Shown here piece by piece: positions 1 through 8,122 of a stretch of DNA of 24,915 bases (its first letter is position 1; the number at the start of each line of letters is the position of its first letter). The stretch lies in IMG/VR virus record IMGVR_UViG_3300020205_000307, positions 1 through 24,915 of that record, one strand, 5' to 3'. The position numbers were made by a program, and so were the translations under genes. This DNA is from a virus. The notes under the pieces were generated by a model. The model did no database searches and was not told where the DNA came from. It saw only the letters and a list, made by a program, of their open reading frames with translations.

Positions 1-600
1 GTTTAAAATTGCTTTTCTATATTTCTCCAATCTTTCGTATTTACTATCATTAGTGCTTACGTATGATTGAAATGCGTTTGCTGCTTTTTGAGTTGGCTCG
101 GCAGTTGGAGTGTTTGAAAGTGCTTCTACTAATTCAGCTACTTGTGCAAACCCGTTTTTTACCTTACTTTCTAATTCAGCAATTTTTGCTTCTAATTCCA
201 TTTTTTTCTTTTCGTAGTCATTCTTTAACTCTGCAATCATTGCATTTGTATCTTGTGCAGGTGGCACAGGAGCAGCAGGAGCAACAGGTTCTTCTACAAT
301 TATATCTTCTTTTGGGGAAGAGATTTCTACGATAGCACCTAATTCATCAACTTGGATAGATGTACCATCCATTAATTGATGCTCTCCCATAGGAGCAGGA
401 GTGCCGTCAGCCATTTCTACCATACCACCTATTTCCAAAGCAGATATCATAACTTTTGTTCCATCTACTAAAGAATATTCAGCCATCTCTACCTTTGTTA
501 CTTCAGGCACTTCAGGTGCAACAGGAGCAACAGGCTCAACAACTTGTGGCATATCTTCAAATAATGCTCTTATTTGTTGTAATGCTTCTTTTGGATTCAT
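1..600 (-). CDS. Probable capsid scaffold protein (partial, C-terminus cut by window edge)
   Basis: An open frame runs from an ATG at 600 to the window edge, giving 200 residues without a stop. It begins MNPKEALQQIRALFEDMPQV. Next come Pro/Ala/Val/Glu-rich linkers and two related segments, EYSLVDGTKVMISALEIGGM and EHQLMDGTSIQVDELGAIVE (about residues 41-60 and 74-93), then another Pro/Ala linker. A charged, probably coiled-coil stretch (about 121-155) follows. The gene lies 49 bp downstream of the XkdF-type protease, where phages usually keep the scaffold or capsid-assembly protein. Low complexity, charge and position support scaffold; the true C-terminus is unseen. A minor head protein is the alternative. 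Confidence 0.6.
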   Translation of the reverse strand, partial: MNPKEALQQIRALFEDMPQVVEPVAPVAPEVPEVTKVEMAEYSLVDGTKVMISALEIGGMVEMADGTPAPMGEHQLMDGTSIQVDELGAIVEISSPKEDIIVEEPVAPAAPVPPAQDTNAMIAELKNDYEKKKMELEAKIAELESKVKNGFAQVAELVEALSNTPTAEPTQKAANAFQSYVSTNDSKYERLEKYRKAILN

Positions 601-649
601 TTTTCTTTTTATTTAAATGTTAATAAATATTATTGTTTATCACTTAGAA

Positions 650-1237
650 CTAAACTTGTTCTAATATGTTTATTATCTTTTGCATCTTAATTTCCTCATT
701 AGTTAATTTAGGAGTGTAATTAAATATGCCCTCAATAGAGAATCCATTAATTAACCCTTCCTTAACTTTATTCCATACTTCGTCATTCTCTACTAGCATA
801 GATACAAACCAACTTCCGTTTGGAGCATCCTCAAAACCTTTCATTGGCATAATACCTCTTGCTTTGTCGCTAATAAAACTTTCAAACATAGTTACCCCTG
901 TTTCTACTTGATTAGGGTCGTGCATTAGGTTTACATTATTTTGATAACCTTTCTTAAAATATTTCTGTACAATCTTTGTAATAGTATCTTTAGAGAAAGC
1001 CACGTAATAGTCCCCAAAATTAGCATCACTCCTAAAAATAGGTGTATCAGCCAACATAGCGCACCCACTAATAATTCGCTTATCTTCGCTAACAATTTGA
1101 AACTTTTGTTCATTCTTAAATGCATTCCAATTCTTTTGAATTGCAGGTCTATCGACTAAAGAAACGAATTGCACCTCTGCATCATCGTTTAAGTCATCCG
1201 ATATTTCCAACATATATAAAGGTAATTCCATACTCAT
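650..1237 (-). CDS. XkdF-like phage serine protease (prohead protease candidate)
   Basis: This 195-residue protein resembles the XkdF / Peptidase_S78_2 family, putative phage proteases that act on scaffold during head maturation. Recognisable parts are the N-terminal VQFVSLVDRPAIQKNW block (about 24-39), the ISGCAMLADTPIFR block (about 57-70) and NVNLMHD (about 101-107), which supplies a candidate catalytic His. FISDKARG and NGFSIEGIF follow. The last gives a Ser in the position expected for the nucleophile. The scaffold-like gene directly downstream supports the call. The residue assignments are inference from the family pattern. The gene follows the tape measure gene, an unusual place for a head gene. 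Confidence 0.75.
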   Translation of the reverse strand: MSMELPLYMLEISDDLNDDAEVQFVSLVDRPAIQKNWNAFKNEQKFQIVSEDKRIISGCAMLADTPIFRSDANFGDYYVAFSKDTITKIVQKYFKKGYQNNVNLMHDPNQVETGVTMFESFISDKARGIMPMKGFEDAPNGSWFVSMLVENDEVWNKVKEGLINGFSIEGIFNYTPKLTNEEIKMQKIINILEQV

Positions 1238-1257
1238 AAATAGTGTTTTATTAAATA

Positions 1258-3054
1258 TTAACTAAATCTTGCTCTTTGTCTAATTGCAGCTATCCTTTGT
1301 TGATTGCTAGTTACATCGCTTTCAATTACGTATGCTCTAACCGCTTGATTGCCAATATCGTTTATAGATTGTTGACTTATGTTTGTTGTTTGCGCTCTTG
1401 GTAATTGTGGTATCATTGGCGCTTGTGTTGAAATAGATGGCATCCCACCACTTGCTGAACCACCACCTGATGCTGCTGAATTAATTTGTTGAATACCTTG
1501 TGCTGATGCAGCAATAACAGATGCAATAGATAATGCACCTCCTATTCTAGCAGGTATAAAAGCAGGGTTAGGTGCGCCAGGTGGTAAGATTGCAGGCACA
1601 CTCATCATTTGTGTAACAATTTTAGCAATAGCTGCACCCTTTTCGATTAATAATCCTGCAATAGCTACGGCTTTACTTTTACCTGCTATTTGTGATAATA
1701 GGTTACCTGCTTGTTCTGCAAACCCAAGATATTGTAATGTTAATTGTTTTTTAGCTTCTTCTTCAGCTTTTTTAGTTGCAGTAATTTCTTTGTCAATATC
1801 CTGTTCTTGCTTTGCATATTTAGAAATAATATCTATTCTTTCCTTTTCGGTTAATTCTAGATTTGATAACTCAATAGCTTTTTGTTCAGCAATATAGGCT
1901 TCTTTATTTGCAAGCCTTTGTATGTCTTCCTCAAAGTCAAAGTCTAATAAATCGTTCTTATAATCTAAATCTGTAACTAAATTCTGTATATTTTGAAAAT
2001 CTAATTCTCTTTTTTTAGTAGCCTTCTCTTCATCAAGTTGCATTAAGCGTTGCTGAAGTTGAGTGTCAAAATCTTCAATTTCTTTTCTTCTTGCAATACC
2101 CGCTTCTTTATCTGCTATTTCATCTGCTTCCTTTTTTTTCCTTGCAGCCTCATTATCTTCAGCTATTTTCTTTTTTCTAGCTGCCTCTTGATTATCTAAA
2201 ACTTTTATTTCAGTATTTAAATCTGCTATTGCTTGCAACTCTTCTGCAGTTGCTCCCTTGATTAAACTTAATTGTTTTTGAATTCTATCCCTCTTAGCAT
2301 CGTATATTTCTTTTTCTTTGCCTCCTTGTGATTCTAATTCTTTAATAACTCTATCTGCTGACTTTATATATGCATTAGTAGCTTCAGTTAATGCATCCAT
2401 ATCTCTTGCAGCCTGACTTGTTAAGCCTATAAAATCGGTAAACCCTTGTACAATTCCTTTTACTTTGCTTGCAAATTCTACAAGGGATGGGAACATATTA
2501 ACAATAGCTTCTTTTACTTTATCAAAGTTAGCTATAAGCAAACCTAAACCAACTGCTAATGCACCTACCCCTGTTGCAATAATTGCGCCTCTTAGTGTAC
2601 TAAATGCGCTTACAACTTGTGTTCTAATTACTGCACCTAATTGCTTAAAAGAATCGATACTTTCTCCTACTGCTTGTAATCCTTGCGAAAGTGCCATAGC
2701 AGATTGTACCTTTAATAAAGTCTTTTGTACGTCTTCCGATTCTTTACCGAATAAAGCCATCGCTCCTTGTACTGCACCAAATCCACCTGCTACTCCTGAT
2801 AAAGATGCAGTTAAGGCTTTAAACTTAGCATCAGGATTAAATGCGTCAACTAAATCTTTAGCATCGCCTATTCTATCCCTTAGTTCTGCAGCTTTTTTTG
2901 CTGCGTTTACTGCCTCTACTGAAGTAGCACCAAACTTGTCCGATAACGCAATTACTTCGGCTTGTGCTTCCCTCATTTGCTTTTTAAGTGAGCCAATAGA
3001 ACTATCTGCACCTGAAGTGTTGACGTTAATATTTAAATTTAAATTCTCTGCCAT
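1258..3054 (-). CDS. Tail tape measure protein
   Basis: This 598-residue protein has the usual build of a siphovirus tape measure. The N-terminus is helical and Ala/Lys/Glu-rich (about 15-80). A hydrophobic Gly/Ala region includes a clear membrane-like stretch near 155-175 (IIATGVGALAVGLGLLIANF). A long charged coiled coil follows (about 235-435, with repeated AARKKK segments). Then comes a hydrophobic segment with Pro/Gly (about 440-530) and a Gly/Ser-rich tail. In this family length sets tail length; 598 residues implies a tail of roughly 90 nm if the usual 1.5 angstrom per residue holds. The start overlaps the upstream stop as TAATG. Confidence 0.85.
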   Translation of the reverse strand: MAENLNLNINVNTSGADSSIGSLKKQMREAQAEVIALSDKFGATSVEAVNAAKKAAELRDRIGDAKDLVDAFNPDAKFKALTASLSGVAGGFGAVQGAMALFGKESEDVQKTLLKVQSAMALSQGLQAVGESIDSFKQLGAVIRTQVVSAFSTLRGAIIATGVGALAVGLGLLIANFDKVKEAIVNMFPSLVEFASKVKGIVQGFTDFIGLTSQAARDMDALTEATNAYIKSADRVIKELESQGGKEKEIYDAKRDRIQKQLSLIKGATAEELQAIADLNTEIKVLDNQEAARKKKIAEDNEAARKKKEADEIADKEAGIARRKEIEDFDTQLQQRLMQLDEEKATKKRELDFQNIQNLVTDLDYKNDLLDFDFEEDIQRLANKEAYIAEQKAIELSNLELTEKERIDIISKYAKQEQDIDKEITATKKAEEEAKKQLTLQYLGFAEQAGNLLSQIAGKSKAVAIAGLLIEKGAAIAKIVTQMMSVPAILPPGAPNPAFIPARIGGALSIASVIAASAQGIQQINSAASGGGSASGGMPSISTQAPMIPQLPRAQTTNISQQSINDIGNQAVRAYVIESDVTSNQQRIAAIRQRARFS

Positions 3055-5075
3055 TAGTATGTTGTTTCAATTACTTTTAATAAACTTATTTTGGTCGTGT
3101 TGTATTCCATAGGGTTATAATTCTCAACCTTATTTAATCTAAATAGAACCCCGTCAATCCATATATACTTGCTAAAGTCTAGGTCGTTAATATCTATTGT
3201 ATTTAACAACGCAGAGCAAGTTAATAGTTTACTATCCTTGCTAGTTATTTCGGCTATATATTGACTATGATATGCATTAAATAGATTTGTAGTTGGATAT
3301 GTACCTGCACTATATTGTATTTCAAATGGCGCACCAAAGTTAATATCATTCGTAGGTGTATAAGGGTCGTTAATATGACCCCCATATCCATAAGTGGTTA
3401 TAGTATCAACTACTGATACTCCATTTAAAATATTATAACTAGTTCTCCCTGTTATCTTTTTAGCTTGCATAATTCTAATAACACTATCCATTGAATTTTC
3501 TTTTGTGTTATTATCTGACACTTTATAAATAGCAGGGTATATTTTATCTGTTCCTACCTTTTGATACAATACACTTGCTGCAAATATTACATCAAGCGTA
3601 TCTGTTTGTTTGCTAAAATCAAATTCTGTATCATAAATTCTGTCTCCATATCCTTCATTATATTTTTTAGTATAGTTCTCATTATAAAAATCATTGTCCT
3701 GTTTATACTTATAATTAAAATATCTTGCGTTTAATTCACTCATAGGCTTAATGCTTAAAGGCTTAGACCTGTCTATCTTATTAGACCAATCTAAAGCGTT
3801 TGCATAAGTATCAGGATAGAAATTAATGTAAGGCTTAATAATTATCTTTTTGTCATCCCAAGTATCTTCATAAACATATAAGTTAAACATTTTAACTATG
3901 CTTAAAAAGAAGTCTCTTTGAAATACCCCTCTTGGAATTGTATCATTAATAACTAATGCATCATTATAATTTACAGGAACAGGAACAAATGCATCTGAAA
4001 AAAAAGATACTTGTGCTTCAGTTAATAAAATAGGTGGGTCATCTCTATTAGGTGCAGTATTTGTAAACCTAAATCTAATTGCATCTCCTGTATTTACTAA
4101 TAATTCAAATTCTTCACTTATACCAAATGCATCAACAAAATTAGAACTATAAACGATAGTGCTATTTTTATAGATGTAAAATGTCCCACTTGTAGAATCT
4201 CCACCAAAAGTATATTGCATCTTTAAGTTTATAGAAACAGAACCTGAATATGTAAATGTACTTCCACCTGCACTTACAACTAATCCTGAACCCGTAACAG
4301 TATCAAATGCTACTGCACTTGTGCCTGTAATTTCTAAATTAGTTGTTCTCGTAGCTACATTTAATGTGCCTGTTGTTTTAGTTAAAGCCTTTTGATTATG
4401 TGGAATAATAAGCCTGTTAAATAGTTCTTGGTCTCCTGCTAACAAGTCTAAGGTATAAGTATAATCTGTACCTGCAAATATTTTTTGTAAATATTCTTTT
4501 ACATATAATGCAGGTCTATACGCAGTAAATTGAAAATTTATCTTGTCTGTACTTACATTACCATAATCTATTAATGGATAATAGTATCCTGTCCCTGCAA
4601 TAGTATCCCAACTAGCCTTAATATTAGCTATATTATAATCGTGATTATATGCACTAAAATCTAAATCTTGTAATCTATTATTGCCTAATGCAGTTATAAA
4701 ACCTCCTAATTCTCCGAACACAGAACATTGATACTCAATAGTTTTGTTATCAATTACAATTTCTAATATTCTTAATGTCCCTTTAAATATCTGTACCTTG
4801 TCAATAAAGATTCTACATTGAGCGGACTTTGATGCATTAAAGTTATAGTTTACATTAGGCAATGTATTGTCTGTAAAGTTTGCGTTCCCTAAGTCAAATA
4901 CAAAGCCAAATATCTTATTGTTTATAGCAGTACCTGAAATATTAATGGTCTTAGAATAGGATGTATTTCTACTTCCGAAATCATTAACGTCATCGATAGC
5001 ATAATTAAACTCTGTACTTATATCTTGCAATAAGTCTAATTTATAATCCTCAATATATATCTCTGTACTTATCAT
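3054..5075 (-). CDS. Tail structural protein (distal tail/baseplate-like), function unassigned
   Basis: A 673-residue protein rich in Asn, Thr, Tyr and Ile, the composition of a beta-rich virion protein. The N-terminus (YKLDLLQDISTEFNYAIDDV then SRNTSYSKTINISGT) looks like the opening of long tail proteins common in Bacteroidota siphophages. The middle (about 220-330) is a Thr/Ser/Gly-rich beta region. The C-terminus ends in a compact YIWIDGVLFRLNKVENYNP segment. It joins its neighbours by TAATG overlaps at both ends, upstream of the tape measure. Position suggests a distal tail or baseplate component. No enzymatic motif was seen. Confidence 0.6.
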   Translation of the reverse strand: MISTEIYIEDYKLDLLQDISTEFNYAIDDVNDFGSRNTSYSKTINISGTAINNKIFGFVFDLGNANFTDNTLPNVNYNFNASKSAQCRIFIDKVQIFKGTLRILEIVIDNKTIEYQCSVFGELGGFITALGNNRLQDLDFSAYNHDYNIANIKASWDTIAGTGYYYPLIDYGNVSTDKINFQFTAYRPALYVKEYLQKIFAGTDYTYTLDLLAGDQELFNRLIIPHNQKALTKTTGTLNVATRTTNLEITGTSAVAFDTVTGSGLVVSAGGSTFTYSGSVSINLKMQYTFGGDSTSGTFYIYKNSTIVYSSNFVDAFGISEEFELLVNTGDAIRFRFTNTAPNRDDPPILLTEAQVSFFSDAFVPVPVNYNDALVINDTIPRGVFQRDFFLSIVKMFNLYVYEDTWDDKKIIIKPYINFYPDTYANALDWSNKIDRSKPLSIKPMSELNARYFNYKYKQDNDFYNENYTKKYNEGYGDRIYDTEFDFSKQTDTLDVIFAASVLYQKVGTDKIYPAIYKVSDNNTKENSMDSVIRIMQAKKITGRTSYNILNGVSVVDTITTYGYGGHINDPYTPTNDINFGAPFEIQYSAGTYPTTNLFNAYHSQYIAEITSKDSKLLTCSALLNTIDINDLDFSKYIWIDGVLFRLNKVENYNPMEYNTTKISLLKVIETTY

Positions 5076-6301
5076 TATCTAAATTGACTTGTTATATATT
5101 TACCAACCTCAATATCTATTTCAAAGTTAAATAGCTTGTCCGAACTTTCTAACTTATACTCGTAATTTGTGCTGCTTATTGTAACAGGGAAGTATGCACC
5201 TTGTACTTCCATATAAGTAATTGTACTTGCAAATAACTGCGCTAACCATTCATAATCTTGTTGACTTACCCAATCGGAAATAAGATGAAACTTATCCTTA
5301 TGCTGAATAGCGTAGTTTAGAGTCGTCTCATTGTACTTATTATAAGAATCGATATTAGTCATTGTATTGCCTGATAACTGCCAATCATTGCGTCTATATG
5401 ATGCTCTCTGCACCTCTGTTGACCTTTTGTTAACTAGGGCAAACTTCATTGTATCCCAACCGCCTAGTCTATTTAAGAAATGTAAGTTATACTGCTTATA
5501 TTTAGGATAGCACTTTTGTTTAAATTGTAGCTTCCTAGATATTGCAACTCCTCTCTTTAAGTAAACATTATAGCCATAAGTATTCTCTGTTATTAAAGTT
5601 CTGCCTGCAAAAGTATTAATATGCCCTGCTTGACAATTAAATAGATTCATTTCGCCTGTGAATGTAATATTACCACTAGCAGTATCTATAACTGCGTTTG
5701 ACTCGTTAACTACTTCTATCCAAGCCGAATAACTACCTGCCGTAATTTTAAAATATGTGGCATAGAAGTTATCGCCATACTCTATTGTAATATCCTCTGC
5801 ATCTCTTTCGGTTAGCCAATCATCTGTAAAGTTCTCGATTAATAGGTTATCATAATAATCAGATAGAACTAATGGAGTATTGCTATTAACAAATAGAATG
5901 TCCGCAAACAATGGCGGGTAATAGTTATATGCACTTAATGCACCTGAAACTAAATCTAAGCTAGTAACTAAATTGCCACCACTTACATATTCTTCTCCTA
6001 TGCGAATAGTAGAATTAACTTTTATCTTATCATTAGATGCAACTAAGATAGAACTACCCGATGGCTCAAAGTAATTAGTTACATATGCCCTAACCATAGG
6101 GGATGCGTTAAATACCCCATAGCTACCTTCCGCTGATGGCGAAGGATATATCTTTGTTCTGCTTACTTGTGCACCATTAACGAAAACGTCATAAACGAAC
6201 TTAAATGCAGTTTCGCCTACATTAGTTGAACTAGAAACGTACCATAAGTCATCGTGCATACTTGAATAAGGAGCAGGACTACTTTGAATTGTTATTGCCA
6301 T
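5075..6301 (-). CDS. Virion structural protein, probably tail
   Basis: A 408-residue beta-rich protein with many Tyr, Asn, Ser and Thr residues and no catalytic motif. It starts MAITIQSSPAPYSSMHDDLWY. Later segments include RKLQFKQKCYPKYKQYNLHF (about 255-274) and LNRLGGWDTMKFALVNKRS, which recall large unassigned tail proteins of Bacteroidota phages. The start lies 23 bp inside the end of the gp10-like gene. The stop overlaps the next ATG by one base, so translation is probably coupled. A tail tube, sheath-like or distal tail role are all possible; only 'virion protein' is supported. Confidence 0.55.
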   Translation of the reverse strand: MAITIQSSPAPYSSMHDDLWYVSSSTNVGETAFKFVYDVFVNGAQVSRTKIYPSPSAEGSYGVFNASPMVRAYVTNYFEPSGSSILVASNDKIKVNSTIRIGEEYVSGGNLVTSLDLVSGALSAYNYYPPLFADILFVNSNTPLVLSDYYDNLLIENFTDDWLTERDAEDITIEYGDNFYATYFKITAGSYSAWIEVVNESNAVIDTASGNITFTGEMNLFNCQAGHINTFAGRTLITENTYGYNVYLKRGVAISRKLQFKQKCYPKYKQYNLHFLNRLGGWDTMKFALVNKRSTEVQRASYRRNDWQLSGNTMTNIDSYNKYNETTLNYAIQHKDKFHLISDWVSQQDYEWLAQLFASTITYMEVQGAYFPVTISSTNYEYKLESSDKLFNFEIDIEVGKYITSQFR

Positions 6302-6947
6302 TTGTTATTTCTTTACCGATTTGTCTAATTTTAATTTGTATATCTTTACCTAATGCAGCCTCCATAACCTCGTAGAAGTTCTTTCCAAATGTAGCCTTTT
6401 CTGCATTATCAAAATAATGTGTTGACCTTATACCCTTTCTATGTATTGACCTAGCTATAACATAAGCTAAGGACTTTTTAGCATCAACTGCCTTACCTTC
6501 AACACCTAGCTTTCTATAAGGTTTTACAGATACTGCTTTTAATTTATTGTATCCTAGCCATTTTTCTACTGCCGAAATAGGTATGCTCTTTTTAGCAGGA
6601 TTAAACTTATAAGGAGTCTTTGAGTCTGCCTTTATGTTTCTTGTACCTTTTACCCCTTTGTTTATAAAATCCCAATACTTAGATGCAGGTTCGCTTTTAG
6701 GGTAACCAATTGATAATGTATAGCTTGTACCAAATTTAGTAACAAACATTTTTATATCATTAATTGCACCCGAAGCTATTGAATTGTTTGCTCGTAAGTT
6801 TCTTTGAGCCTGTAATATAAAGTCTGCGCCAAAGTCTCTAAGCAATCTTTCTGCAACAGGCAAATCATTAGGCTTCATAGGTTGTTCGCCTATGGTATTT
6901 AGGAATCCTTCTCCTAATGCTATTGCTTGTGCTTTTGTAATACTCAT
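6279..6947 (-). CDS. HK97 gp10-like / tail completion protein candidate
   Basis: A 222-residue basic protein. The pattern LQAQRNLRANNSIASGAINDI (about 45-65), followed by a beta segment (KFGTSYTLSIGYPKSEPA) and then YWDFINKGVKGT (about 91-102), resembles head-tail connector or HK97 gp10-type proteins. These carry an SGxL helix, a beta sheet and an aromatic-FxxxGxxGT turn. The rest is Lys-rich and looks extended. It lies between the tail chaperone pair and the tail structural genes, and its start follows a terminator-like hairpin by 34 bases. The assignment rests on pattern and position only. Confidence 0.45.
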   Translation of the reverse strand: MSITKAQAIALGEGFLNTIGEQPMKPNDLPVAERLLRDFGADFILQAQRNLRANNSIASGAINDIKMFVTKFGTSYTLSIGYPKSEPASKYWDFINKGVKGTRNIKADSKTPYKFNPAKKSIPISAVEKWLGYNKLKAVSVKPYRKLGVEGKAVDAKKSLAYVIARSIHRKGIRSTHYFDNAEKATFGKNFYEVMEAALGKDIQIKIRQIGKEITNGNNNSK

Positions 6948-6981
6948 ACCAATAAATAGTGTTATAACATAAAAATAACTA

Positions 6982-7005
6982 TCCCCACCTTTTTAGGGAT
7001 GGGGA
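6982..7005 (-). terminator. Terminator-like hairpin after the tail chaperone genes
   Basis: On the minus strand TCCCCATCC pairs with GGTGGGGA around a short A-rich loop. The outer six pairs (TCCCCA/TGGGGA) are perfect and two more form past a bulge. ATAGTTATTTTT follows, U-rich but not an uninterrupted run. It lies in the 84-base gap between the chaperone extension and the next virion gene. It may only lower read-through, giving more chaperone than tail protein, because the genes beyond it still need a transcript. Confidence 0.5.
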
Positions 7006-7031
7006 AGTAACCAAAAATCCAACTATGAAAA

Positions 7032-7304
7032 CTATCTTATCTTTTTAATCTGCTCGTTGTCGTAATCTGTTTTAGCTTTTAGATAGGATAGTATGTTTAA
7101 ACACTCTATTGTGCTAAGTTCATACGCTTCGCTAACTCTGCAATTTTCGTACTCGGCAATAAGTTTGGTGCTATATTGCCATCCAAAATAGTCAATAAAC
7201 TTTGAACCACCTCTGTCGCTTGTTGATGACTCATTCCCGCTTCCTGCATCTTGTTCGCCAAATAATCCTGTGAAATTTCTATCCAATTTCTGTATACTTG
7301 ATAA
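7032..7304 (-). CDS. Tail assembly chaperone, -1 frameshift extension (gpT-like part)
   Basis: This frame has no good start of its own; the first candidate is a TTG at 7286. It is open upstream to the T-run at 7311-7303. Relative to the 227-residue gene it lies in the -1 frame. A -1 slip in the T-run would join the first 162 residues of that gene to 90 residues here, about 252 in all. The C-terminal part, with W, YELSTIECLNILSYLKAK and a charged tail, has the pattern of the T domain of phage tail chaperones. That domain is made only as a frameshift product and recruits the tape measure. Confidence 0.65.
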   Translation of the reverse strand, partial: LSSIQKLDRNFTGLFGEQDAGSGNESSTSDRGGSKFIDYFGWQYSTKLIAEYENCRVSEAYELSTIECLNILSYLKAKTDYDNEQIKKIR

Positions 7305-7789
7305 AAAAAAACCAACGAGTGATATACGTCTACAAATCTTGCTTCTAACATATCATCTGCATAGTCTTTGTGATTACTTGCATCGTATGGCTTACTTACC
7401 CAAAATCCAAATCTACTGCGCTCCTGCGGAATTATCATAGTAGCTGCTAACTTATGTAGGTTGCCATATAGGTCTTCGCTAAATACTTTGCTTTCTATAT
7501 ACCTTGCGAATGGCATCTTACTTACATCATAATTAATCTTGTATCTTTTGTTTTTAGAAATAGGTATATACTTAACCGCTTTGCCATTTATAGGCTCATT
7601 AAGGAAGGATATTGTTTCTTTTAACTCTGCGTACTTGTTTAATGGGAGGCTATCTATTTGCATCTCTGTCATATTATTGACTATTGCAATTAGCTTTACA
7701 TCTGTATCTAAGTCAGTATCGTTTTTGTCTTTTGTCTTTATGACATTATAAATCTGTTGATATTGCCATACGTTTATTTTGTCCCACAT
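7106..7789 (-). CDS. Tail assembly chaperone (gpG-like, zero-frame product)
   Basis: A 227-residue protein upstream of the virion genes and tape measure. It begins MWDKINVWQYQQIYNVI and contains TEMQIDSLPLNKYAEL, ISFLNEP and KRYKINYDVSKMPFARYIESK. This series is typical of Bacteroidota phage chaperones (VWxFQxIY, then a FLN and a 'YxxxK' region). The family binds the tape measure and assists tail tube polymerisation. The T-run at codons 160-162 provides a -1 slip into the extension frame. The start overlaps a 37-residue membrane ORF by 16 bp. Function is inferred from position, frameshift architecture and remembered family pattern. Confidence 0.6.
   Translation of the reverse strand: MWDKINVWQYQQIYNVIKTKDKNDTDLDTDVKLIAIVNNMTEMQIDSLPLNKYAELKETISFLNEPINGKAVKYIPISKNKRYKINYDVSKMPFARYIESKVFSEDLYGNLHKLAATMIIPQERSRFGFWVSKPYDASNHKDYADDMLEARFVDVYHSLVFFYQVYRNWIEISQDYLANKMQEAGMSHQQATEVVQSLLTILDGNIAPNLLPSTKIAELAKRMNLAQ
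7303..7312 (-). other. Slippery sequence for -1 ribosomal frameshifting
   Basis: In the frame of the 227-residue gene the minus strand reads GTT TTT TTT TAT, so T TTT TTT forms an X XXY YYZ heptamer inside a nine-T run. The -1 frame entered here stays open to the stop at 7032. No other in-frame heptamer of this type was found between this point and the zero-frame stop. A nine-T run could also allow polymerase slippage, which would give the same two products. Confidence 0.6.
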
Positions 7790-7887
7790 AGCTGCTTGAT
7801 TTTACATAAAGATACTGCAATTATATATACAAAACAAGCTAATGGTACTGAAATAATAAAGAACTTAATAAGTTGTAGTATTTTCAT
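7774..7887 (-). CDS. Small membrane protein, 37 residues, unknown function
   Basis: ATG at 7887, stop TAA at 7776-7774. The product is MKILQLIKFFIISVPLACFV followed by YIIAVSLCKIKQLCGTK. It has one hydrophobic helix (about 5-29) and basic ends, with more positive charge at the C-terminus. The start lies 23 bp inside the end of the 57-residue gene and the stop 16 bp inside the chaperone gene, so the three are probably translated in a coupled way. It falls below usual length cut-offs and is not recognised as a named family. Confidence 0.5.
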   Translation of the reverse strand: MKILQLIKFFIISVPLACFVYIIAVSLCKIKQLCGTK

Positions 7888-8038
7888 ATGTATTTGTTAA
7901 TAGGTCTTTTTTAAGCATTTTAATTGATAGTTCCTTTTGTGCTAGTTCTTTTTCTAACTTCTCAATTTTTTGAATAAGACATTCATTTTCTAGTTTAATT
8001 AGATATTCCTGACTTATAGTATAGTTGTTTTTTGTCAT
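7865..8038 (-). CDS. Small coiled-coil protein, 57 residues, unknown function
   Basis: ATG at 8038, stop at 7867-7865. The sequence has a helical, Lys/Glu/Leu-rich core (LIQKIEKLEKELAQKELSIK, about 21-40) that should form a coiled coil, ending in NTYENTTTY. It is the first gene after the hairpin terminator at 8051-8114. Its leader (AAACAAACACT directly before ATG) is shared with the genes starting at 21252 and, nearly, 8378. It could start the tail operon transcript. No family was recognised. Confidence 0.55.
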   Translation of the reverse strand: MTKNNYTISQEYLIKLENECLIQKIEKLEKELAQKELSIKMLKKDLLTNTYENTTTY

Positions 8039-8050
8039 AGTGTTTGTTTT

Positions 8051-8114
8051 AAAAAACCACCCCGAGTACCCGTAATTACTATTTTTGTTTTAAATATTTA
8101 ATTTCCCGAGGTGG
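8051..8114 (-). terminator. Long-loop hairpin followed by T6
   Basis: On the minus strand CCACCTCGGG (8114-8105) can pair with CTCGGGGTGG (8066-8057) over ten positions, two of them G-U. The loop is 38 bases and AT-rich, and six Ts follow at once (8056-8051). These are the ingredients of an intrinsic terminator, though the loop is long. It separates the small early-looking genes (8820-8123) from the tail block. The arms are clearly more GC-rich than the surroundings. Confidence 0.5.
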
Positions 8115-8122
8115 CTATGTCA

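Noticed and set aside
931-1125. 64-codon minus-strand frame inside the protease gene
   Set aside because: It lies fully within the XkdF-like gene in another frame and its hydrophobic translation is a frame artefact.
2465-3112. 215-codon plus-strand open frame
   Set aside because: It is the antisense shadow of the tape measure gene's Ala/Lys-rich N-terminus. The minus-strand protein has a coherent tape-measure architecture, while the plus-strand translation has no recognisable pattern.
7032-7286. Separate 84-residue gene starting at TTG 7286
   Set aside because: The frame is open further upstream to the T-run and lies in the -1 frame of the chaperone, so a frameshift extension explains it better than independent initiation at TTG.
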